Assembly: GCA_934573735.1 (NCBI GenBank)
Contig: CAKTMC010000004.1
Span: 42,140-106,139 of the forward strand
From: an uncultured Oscillospiraceae bacterium
Lineage (GTDB): Bacteria > Bacillota > Clostridia > Oscillospirales > Oscillospiraceae
DNA length: 64,000 nt
Direction: 5' to 3'
The notes below the pieces were generated by a model. The model saw only the letters and a program-made list of their open reading frames with translations. It had not been told where the DNA came from and made no database searches. Shown here piece after piece: positions 58,649 through 64,000 of the stretch (its first letter is position 1; each line of letters starts with the position of its first letter). The translations under genes were made by a program, and so were the position numbers.

Positions 58649-59514
58649 ACGGGATACTCCTTATAGATAAGCCCGAGGGCTGGACAAGTCATGACGTTGT
58701 CGCAAAGCTCAAGGGCATACTGCGTGAAAGACGCATCGGTCATTCCGGTACGCTTGACCCCATGGCCACGGGACTGCTCGTCGTGTTTGTCGGCAGAGCG
58801 ACCCGCGCTGTCGAGTTTGCGGAGGCACAGAGCAAGCGCTATATCGCGGGGCTTCGCCTCGGACTTTCGACCGACACGCAGGACACAACCGGTAACAGTC
58901 TCCGCTCCTGCGAGGCAAGCGTAGCGCGCAATGAGCTAAAAAGCGCGGCGGAAAAATTCTGCGGCGATATCATGCAGATACCGCCCATGTATTCGGCTAT
59001 AAAAATCAACGGACAAAAGCTCTATGACATTGCCCGGCGCGGCGGCGAGGTCGAGCGCAGACCGAGACCGGTCAGAATATCCGGCATAGATATTCTTGAC
59101 GGCTCCGGCGCGGACTGGACGCTCGATGTGGAATGCTCAAAGGGGACGTATATAAGGACCCTCTGCAATGATATCGGCGACAGCCTTGGCTTCGGCGGCT
59201 GCATGAGTTCACTGCGCCGCATCCGTGCGGGCGAATTTGACGTGGAAAACGCCTACAGTATAGACGACGTTCAGCGTGCAAGGGACGAGGGCGGACTCGA
59301 AAAGCTGCTTTTGCCGGTAGATACGCTCTTTGCCGACGCTGAGAAAATCCATATCGGCGGCGAGAACGAAAGAAAGCTTCGCTGCGGGAATGTAATATCC
59401 TGCACCGAGCCTGACGAGAAATACCGCGTATATTCGCAAAGCGGTGAATTTCTTGCACTGTGCAGCGCCGAAAAGGGTCGTCTTAAAACCATAAAGAGCT
59501 TTTTTGAAGTATAA
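58645..59514 (+). CDS. truB: tRNA pseudouridine(55) synthase
   Basis: 289 residues. GILLIDKPEGWTSHDVVAKL, HSGTLDPMATGLL with the catalytic Asp, TDTQDTTG, PPMYSAIKINGQKLYDIAR and CSKGTYIRTLCNDIG are all diagnostic. It modifies U55 in the T loop. The start overlaps nrnA by 4 bp. Confidence 0.97.
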   Translation: MNGILLIDKPEGWTSHDVVAKLKGILRERRIGHSGTLDPMATGLLVVFVGRATRAVEFAEAQSKRYIAGLRLGLSTDTQDTTGNSLRSCEASVARNELKSAAEKFCGDIMQIPPMYSAIKINGQKLYDIARRGGEVERRPRPVRISGIDILDGSGADWTLDVECSKGTYIRTLCNDIGDSLGFGGCMSSLRRIRAGEFDVENAYSIDDVQRARDEGGLEKLLLPVDTLFADAEKIHIGGENERKLRCGNVISCTEPDEKYRVYSQSGEFLALCSAEKGRLKTIKSFFEV

Positions 59515-59528
59515 GAGGTAAAAATTTA

Positions 59529-60431
59529 ATGTCAGAGATAAAAAGAGCGATTGCCCTTGGATTTTTTGACGGTGTGCATCTCGGTCACGCGGCGCTGCTC
59601 GAAAGAACAAAGCAGCGCGCGGCGGAAATCGGCGCCATACCCTCGGTTCTCAGCTTTGACGTACACCCGGACACGCTCGTTTTCAAAAAGGAAGTGCCGC
59701 TGATAAACAGTGCGCTCGGCCGCGAGGAGATAATTCGCCGCTGCTTTGGTATAGATAACGTTGTGTTCATCCATTTCAATCAGCACGTCATGCATATGCC
59801 CTGGGCTGAGTTTATCGACTCTCTGATATCCGAGCTCAATATAGGCTGGATAGTGGTCGGGCATGACTTCTGCTTTGGATATAAGGGCGAGGGTACGGCG
59901 GCGCGGCTCAAGGAATACTGTGAGGCGCGCGGTATCGGCTGTGATATCATCCCCGCCGTCATCGTTGACGGGCTTGTCGTCAGCTCAACGCATATACGCG
60001 AGCTTATTGAAAATGGCGAGATAGAGCAGGCAAACCGGCTTCTCGGTCATCCTCATTCGCTGGCCGATACCGTACATTCCGGCTATCATCTCGGCGCGAA
60101 AATGGGTACGCCTACGATAAATATGTTCTTCCCGGACGGCGTTTTAGTCCCGAGACACGGCGTTTACGCCACACGAGTCTATCTTGAGGACGGCACAAGC
60201 TATGTCGCGGTCACAAATGTCGGCGTTAGACCGACGGTCGGCAACGGCAACCGCGTGAGCGTGGAAAGCTTTCTGCTCGATTACAGCGGGAACCTCTATG
60301 GCCGTCAGGCGCGGGTCGATTTCTACTCGTTTATACGCCCCGAAAGAAAATTTGAGGACTTTGAGGAGCTTGCAGCGCAGATAAAGCAGGACGCGGAGAC
60401 GGCGAGGGCCTATTTCGCGGATAAAAAATAA
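59529..60431 (+). CDS. ribF: Bifunctional riboflavin kinase / FAD synthetase
   Basis: 300 residues. N-terminal FAD synthetase nucleotidyltransferase (IALGFFDGVHLGHAALL, VVGHDFCFGYKGEG, VSSTHIRELIENGEI) and C-terminal riboflavin kinase (HSGYHLGAKMGTPTINMF, GVYATRVYL, NVGVRPTV, VESFLLDYSGNLYG). Makes FMN and FAD. Last gene of the long rimP operon; no strong terminator follows before the next promoter. Confidence 0.97.
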   Translation: MSEIKRAIALGFFDGVHLGHAALLERTKQRAAEIGAIPSVLSFDVHPDTLVFKKEVPLINSALGREEIIRRCFGIDNVVFIHFNQHVMHMPWAEFIDSLISELNIGWIVVGHDFCFGYKGEGTAARLKEYCEARGIGCDIIPAVIVDGLVVSSTHIRELIENGEIEQANRLLGHPHSLADTVHSGYHLGAKMGTPTINMFFPDGVLVPRHGVYATRVYLEDGTSYVAVTNVGVRPTVGNGNRVSVESFLLDYSGNLYGRQARVDFYSFIRPERKFEDFEELAAQIKQDAETARAYFADKK

Positions 60432-60464
60432 AAAGGCTCTATGTCAATTCTAATATAACTTAAT

Positions 60465-60493
60465 TTGACATTTTGACCATTTCATATTATAAT
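60465..60493 (+). promoter_or_regulatory. Perfect consensus promoter
   Basis: TTGACA (60465-60470), exactly 17 nt, TATAAT (60488-60493). ATGTCAA at 60441-60447 is the inverted complement of TTGACAT at 60465-60471, so an inverted repeat with a 17-bp spacer overlaps the -35 box and may be an operator. Confidence 0.88.
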
Positions 60494-60531
60494 TGAATAT
60501 ATCCAAAAAGAAAAAACGGGGAGGATTTGTG

Positions 60532-60726
60532 ATGCATTTCAAAGATTTTTTTAGCGATTATTGGAACAAAATGGTATTAACGAACTTTAAGCTATACAAG
60601 AAATACTGGAAGGAAATGATCGTTATGGTGACTGCGATGGCTATCGCTCAAGTATTCATCCCAGAGCTCCTTTACAAATATCGCCGCTCTAAGCGCCGTA
60701 ATTATAATGAGCTTTTTAATTTATAA
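60532..60726 (+). CDS. Small single-pass membrane protein, unknown
   Basis: 64 residues. No family recognised. An amphipathic aromatic N-terminus (MHFKDFFSDYWNKMVLTNFK), one membrane helix (about residues 28-46, MIVMVTAMAIAQVFIPELL) and a very basic tail (KYRRSKRRNYNEL) suggest an inner-face-tail topology. ATG 60532 with GGGGAGG 7 nt upstream. Its promoter is fully consensus, yet the coding DNA is AT-rich compared with neighbours. Ended by a large hairpin. Confidence 0.7.
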   Translation: MHFKDFFSDYWNKMVLTNFKLYKKYWKEMIVMVTAMAIAQVFIPELLYKYRRSKRRNYNELFNL

Positions 60727-60745
60727 TATAGAATATACTATTTTA

Positions 60746-60793
60746 TAAAAAATCGGCACGACTCAACTCATGGTTGAGTCATGCCGATTTTTT
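60746..60793. terminator. Bidirectional terminator
   Basis: A long hairpin: AAAAATCGGCA, C/A bulge, GACTCAAC, loop TCAT, GTTGAGTC, TGCCGATTTTTT. It serves the plus-strand mini-gene and the minus-strand PAP2 gene; its 5' part overlaps the PAP2 stop region. Confidence 0.92.
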
Positions 60794-61442
60794 CACGGCC
60801 TTTAAGCCTGTAGCATATGGGGTAGGCTATCAGGCACAGCGGCAGCGCCGCAACAACGTCGAGCACGGAATGCTGCTTCATAAACACCGTGGATATGCAT
60901 ATGAGCACGCATATAAGCGCCGAGAGAAGCTTAAACCAGTTCTTTTGCAGCCTCCGGCAGTCCCACTGCCCGAGCATCGCCGCCACAGAGCCGAGCACAT
61001 GTATCGAAGGGCAGACGTTTGTGTTTGTGTCAAAATTATAAAACCATGCGATAAATCGCGTCAGTATATTATCGCGCGGAAGCTCTGCCGGGCGGAGAGT
61101 CTGGCAGGTCGGATATATAAAATAAATTATAATCGTGACCGTGTATGTAAGCATGATGAAGCGCATCATCCGCTTAAATGCGTGTACGTCGAAGAAAAAG
61201 GTATAAACTACCGTTCCCGTGAGATACACAAACCAGAATAGATAGGGAATTAAAAACCACTCGCAGAAGGGGATGATATCGTCGAGCGCACAGTGCATCG
61301 CATGATATTCGACATTATAAAAGCGCTCGACATAGGTGAACAGCAGACCGAATATCGGCCAGAAGAGCAGCAGCTTCACATGGCGAAACTCGTCCGTGTT
61401 CAGCTTGCTGAAGCGGAATTTGCGTAAATCAGTTTCAAGCAT
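60768..61442 (-). CDS. PAP2-family membrane phosphatase
   Basis: 224 residues with five to six membrane segments. CPSIHVLGS (PSGH-like) and STVFMKQHSVLDV (catalytic His-Asp motif) identify the PAP2 superfamily; the first motif is less clear. It may dephosphorylate a lipid phosphate such as phosphatidate or undecaprenyl pyrophosphate. ATG 61442 overlaps the glycosyltransferase end by 8 bp; last gene of a four-gene envelope-lipid operon. Confidence 0.85.
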   Translation of the reverse strand: MLETDLRKFRFSKLNTDEFRHVKLLLFWPIFGLLFTYVERFYNVEYHAMHCALDDIIPFCEWFLIPYLFWFVYLTGTVVYTFFFDVHAFKRMMRFIMLTYTVTIIIYFIYPTCQTLRPAELPRDNILTRFIAWFYNFDTNTNVCPSIHVLGSVAAMLGQWDCRRLQKNWFKLLSALICVLICISTVFMKQHSVLDVVAALPLCLIAYPICYRLKGREKIGMTQP

Positions 61443-62574
61443 ATTTCTCTTTGCTCCGTTTTTCGGCGCAGCGGAGCAGCTGCGCATAGATTTTTTCTGC
61501 CGGGGTCTCCTCGGCGGCGGGAAGCGCGGCGGACATTTCGGCAAGGCGCTTTTCATCGGACAGGAGCGCCAGAGACAGCTCGGCAAGCTCCTCGGGCGTG
61601 TCCGCCGTGACGGCAGCGCCGAGAGCGAGGAAGAACTTGAGATTGTGCTCCTCACAGCCCGCGACAGCGTCAATTAGCACCATCGGCACTCCGGCAGCCG
61701 CAGCCTCGGTGCTGCTCAGTCCGCCGGGCTTTGTAAGAAAGAGATCCGCCGACTGCATAAGCGGCGGCATATCCGAAACAACGCCATAAATATGTACACG
61801 CGCTACAGCGCCGAATTTCTTCGTAAGCTTCTCGTAAAGCTCCTCATTTGAACCGCATACGATGCTGACTGTCTGATTTTTACCGATGCGCTCACACAAA
61901 AGCTCAGTCAAGTCGCGTATCGGTCCGCAGCCCATGCTGCCGCACATCATCAAAAGATGGCGCTGATTTTCGTCCATGCCGAGCGCACGCTTTGCCTCAC
62001 TCTTATCGGGGCGCTTATAAAATGCCGCCTTCGCGGGAAGCCCGCTTGCTATAAGCTTTTCACGCGGAACGCCGCAGCGGGCAAACTCATCGCAGAGAGA
62101 CTCGTCAGGAATGAAGTACCGGTCGAGACAGGAGTCCGAAACGCTGGGCGAGCAGGTGTAATCGGTGGAGATAAAGCTTGTGCTTATCTCAAGCTCCGGG
62201 TGCCGCTCAAGCATCTCGGTTATGGCAAGGGCGGGGAAGACGTGAGTACAGATTATATTGTCATATCCGCCGTCAATTATATAATCATACAGCCTGTCTG
62301 CACCTCTTGTCAAGAATTTATATATGCCTCTGCCCTCGTGGAAAAGAGACTCGTGATTTTCTGCGCTCTGATATCCGACCTTGAACAGACGCGGCGCGTG
62401 AAGATATATCCTTGTATGCCAATTCGATATGAACTGGGAGGCACGCTCCGAGATGAATAGCAGCGCATCCGTGATCTCGCAGACCTCGCCCTTGGCATTA
62501 TAGGACTCCTGCACGGCGCGTGCGCAGGAATTATGCCCTGCCCCGGTGTTGCAGCTTAATATTAAAGTTCGCAT
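61435..62574 (-). CDS. MGDG synthase-like family 28 glycosyltransferase
   Basis: 379 residues. LILSCNTGAGHNSCARAV at the start is the MGDG-synthase N-terminal domain, and GSMGCGPIRDL, MQSADLFLTKPGGLSSTEAAAAGVPMV are the GT28 C-terminal donor-site motifs. Homologues such as UgtP add glucose or galactose to diacylglycerol. With the neighbouring pgsA it suggests glycolipid or lipoteichoic-anchor synthesis on the inner face of the membrane (inference). Confidence 0.87.
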   Translation of the reverse strand: MRTLILSCNTGAGHNSCARAVQESYNAKGEVCEITDALLFISERASQFISNWHTRIYLHAPRLFKVGYQSAENHESLFHEGRGIYKFLTRGADRLYDYIIDGGYDNIICTHVFPALAITEMLERHPELEISTSFISTDYTCSPSVSDSCLDRYFIPDESLCDEFARCGVPREKLIASGLPAKAAFYKRPDKSEAKRALGMDENQRHLLMMCGSMGCGPIRDLTELLCERIGKNQTVSIVCGSNEELYEKLTKKFGAVARVHIYGVVSDMPPLMQSADLFLTKPGGLSSTEAAAAGVPMVLIDAVAGCEEHNLKFFLALGAAVTADTPEELAELSLALLSDEKRLAEMSAALPAAEETPAEKIYAQLLRCAEKRSKEKYA

Positions 62575-63048
62575 TCAGACGCTGCTCCTTTCGCGTTTGC
62601 GCTGCTGCATGGCATAGAGCCTTTGCAGGCGCGGTCTGTTGTATCGCTGAATTATGATAAAGGGAACATTGCCGAGGAGAATATATATAATCGTCACGAT
62701 TATCCCGCCCCAGCCCGGCCAAAGCCAAAGCATGGCAAGACCCAGTATGCTTAAAAGCGTATGCGTAAGCTCCGCAACGCAGGTCTCCTCAAGCATACGC
62801 GGGATATCGGCGACTGTCTCCGCCGTCATTTTCTTTGCCGGCATGATGTGGCGAAACAGCCTGCTCATGTCCGGAACCTTGCTCTGCCAGCTCTTTACGC
62901 GGAGCGCCTGATAGATTTTCTGCTCCCCGGCAGCGGTTTTGTATGGGAACTTATCGGCGTGAAACCAGCCCTTCGGCAGGAGTCTCCCGATTATAAATGA
63001 TAGAATGCCCAAAACGGCAATATAAATAACGCAGTACCAAAAGCCCAT
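62575..63048 (-). CDS. CrtO-like acyltransferase-family membrane protein
   Basis: 157 residues with membrane segments near 4-24 and 95-130. FHADKFPYK...VKSWQSKVPDMSRLF and ETCVAELTHTLLSILGL resemble the small glycosyl-diaponeurosporenoate acyltransferase (CrtO-like) family; no carotenoid genes are near, so the name may not reflect the substrate. ATG 63048 has GAGGTG 5 nt upstream. It lies 8 bp after pgsA and abuts the GT28 gene. Confidence 0.65.
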   Translation of the reverse strand: MGFWYCVIYIAVLGILSFIIGRLLPKGWFHADKFPYKTAAGEQKIYQALRVKSWQSKVPDMSRLFRHIMPAKKMTAETVADIPRMLEETCVAELTHTLLSILGLAMLWLWPGWGGIIVTIIYILLGNVPFIIIQRYNRPRLQRLYAMQQRKRERSSV

Positions 63049-63056
63049 TATGCACC

Positions 63057-63632
63057 TCAGGCGGCATCCGGCTGTTCGTTTTTGCGGGACAGGGCGCGGA
63101 TGTTGCGGATAAAATAAAGAATAAAGGACATGAGCGTCACAGCGGAGCATACGGCAATGCTCGCGTTCGAGACGGCAGGGGGAATAGCGCCCCAGATAAG
63201 ATGAAGTATCATCGTAGCGTAGAGCAAAAAGGTCGTGAGCTTACCGTGCCAGTCGGCGGCAAGGACGGTTTTCTTTTTTGTCAAAATCAATAGGCTCATC
63301 ACTCCGCCGGTAAGCTCCTTTATAACAAGCAAAAGCAGCAGAACTATCAGCGAAGGGAAGCGGGTCAAGAGGCACAGAAGCATAGCTATCTGCGTCAGCT
63401 TATCCGCCACGGGGTCTATCGCCTTACCGAGCGTGGTTATCATGTTGAATTTACGCGCGATTACGCCGTCCGCCGTGTCGCTTATGCCCGAGAGCAGCAG
63501 CACGAGCGCGGTCAAAAGGCCGTTTTTCAGTCCGCAATAGGTGTAAACGAATACCGGTATCAAAAGCAGGCGGAAGATAGACAGTATGTTGGGTATGGTC
63601 CATATCCTGTCCTCGCCGGTTCTCTTTTTCAT
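63057..63632 (-). CDS. pgsA: CDP-diacylglycerol-glycerol-3-phosphate 3-phosphatidyltransferase
   Basis: 191 residues. The CDP-alcohol phosphatidyltransferase signature D-G-x2-A-R-x8-G-x3-D-x3-D is complete in DTADGVIARKFNMITTLG, KAIDPVADK. The TIPNILSIFRLLLIPVFVY start is typical of PgsA. It makes phosphatidylglycerophosphate in the membrane. First gene of the operon; a TATAAT lies about 30 bp upstream without a clear -35. Confidence 0.88.
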   Translation of the reverse strand: MKKRTGEDRIWTIPNILSIFRLLLIPVFVYTYCGLKNGLLTALVLLLSGISDTADGVIARKFNMITTLGKAIDPVADKLTQIAMLLCLLTRFPSLIVLLLLLVIKELTGGVMSLLILTKKKTVLAADWHGKLTTFLLYATMILHLIWGAIPPAVSNASIAVCSAVTLMSFILYFIRNIRALSRKNEQPDAA

Positions 63633-63807
63633 CTCTCAGGCCTCCAGAAGATTGTTATATAATTATTATACGCTTTTTTTTCTGATTTTGCTATGGGCAG
63701 CGAGTCAAAAGTGTTTACATCGGCATAATTTCTGCAAAAATAATGTCGAATCGGGCTCAATTATTGCGAAATAATGGTAAAGTATTATACGAAATCGGCA
63801 AACGCCC
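63633..63807. other. AT-rich divergent intergenic region
   Basis: Between pgsA and the right-end promoter. It holds a minus-strand TATAAT for pgsA (about 63667-63672) and no gene I can support. Confidence 0.5.
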
Positions 63808-63835
63808 TTGACATCGGGCATCGGCGCAGTATAAT
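63808..63835 (+). promoter_or_regulatory. Promoter of the gene at the right edge
   Basis: TTGACA (63808-63813), 16 nt, TATAAT (63830-63835). Transcription would start near 63842, at the edge of the palindrome. Confidence 0.75.
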
Positions 63836-63842
63836 TTAACTG

Positions 63843-63857
63843 CTCAACCAATGGTTG
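63843..63857. repeat. Palindrome TCAACCA-A-TGGTTGA at the transcription start
   Basis: A perfect 7-bp inverted repeat around one central base, at about +2 to +16 of the predicted transcript: a good operator position. A further hairpin (TTTCTGT...ACAGAAA, about 63900-63923) lies in the leader. Confidence 0.5.
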
Positions 63858-63980
63858 AATTCATGACTCAACAGATAGGTTATTGGCTTTTAGCGGCTTT
63901 TTCTGTATCATCTACGACAGAAACAGAAAGATTAACTATTAAGTGTCAACCCACAAAATGAATGGTGGTGAAGAGAAAAG

Positions 63981-64000
63981 ATGTCTCAGAAAGGGTATAG
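63981..64000 (+). CDS. Start of a truncated gene (MSQKGY...)
   Basis: ATG at 63981 with purine-rich GGTGGTGAAGAG 5-6 nt upstream, about 140 nt after a good promoter. Only six codons are in the window, so nothing can be said about the product. Confidence 0.5.

Overview
The window is a chromosomal segment of a Gram-positive, endospore-forming anaerobe of the Clostridia, most likely an Oscillospiraceae-type gut bacterium (inference). The support is: sigK and a YtfJ/GerW-type spore protein, an ispH-rpsA gene fusion, clpP-clpX-lon-engB and rimP-nusA-ylxR-ylxQ-infB-rbfA gene orders, a class B sortase, clean Shine-Dalgarno sites with some TTG and GTG starts, and moderately GC-rich coding DNA with AT-rich promoters. 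No prophage, intact insertion sequence or CRISPR array is visible.

Layout. 1-4.6 kb (minus strand): an incomplete secreted MBG-domain protein, a class B sortase and a solute-binding-type lipoprotein. 4.9-8.2 kb: XRE and MerR regulators and a diaminopentanoate-dehydrogenase-like enzyme. 8.3-10.1 kb: a zinc-ribbon mini-protein, tRNA-Thr, tRNA-Tyr, a GH25 lysozyme and tRNA-Leu. 10.3-17.7 kb: a surface-polysaccharide locus (sulfotransferase, flippase, GT4, polymerase/ligase, two GT2). 17.8-21.3 kb: lepB-ylqF-rnhB-yraN, a DUF1540 peptide and a phosphoesterase. 21.5-28.6 kb: VanZ-like protein, then tig, clpP, clpX, lon, engB. 28.6-38.6 kb: M50 protease, scpA/scpB, DUF2953, ytfJ, D,D-carboxypeptidase, rluB, an RpiR regulator, a BaiN-like flavoprotein, cmk and ispH-rpsA.

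39.0-43.7 kb holds the most unusual unit: a very tight four-gene run of a 1073-residue secreted von Willebrand A protein, a 62-residue peptide, an HPr-kinase-like ATPase and a PqqD-like protein. It resembles a minimal peptide- or protein-modification cassette (precursor, RRE-type chaperone, kinase). No function is proven from sequence.

43.7-51.6 kb: sigK, then a complete shikimate operon (aroF, aroB, aroA, aroC, pheA, an aroE-aroK fusion, aroQ) behind a promoter plus leader terminator. Its PheA has a prephenate dehydratase domain that appears to have lost the catalytic motifs. 51.6-60.4 kb: a VanY-type carboxypeptidase, then rimP to ribF behind another promoter-terminator leader. 60.4-63.6 kb: an orphan 64-residue membrane protein behind a perfect consensus promoter, then a minus-strand envelope-lipid operon (pgsA, CrtO-like protein, GT28 glycosyltransferase, PAP2 phosphatase). 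The right end has a promoter, a palindrome and the first codons of a truncated gene.

A dispersed palindromic repeat of about 70 bp occurs three times, each just after a gene end. All calls come from reading the sequence; no database search was run.
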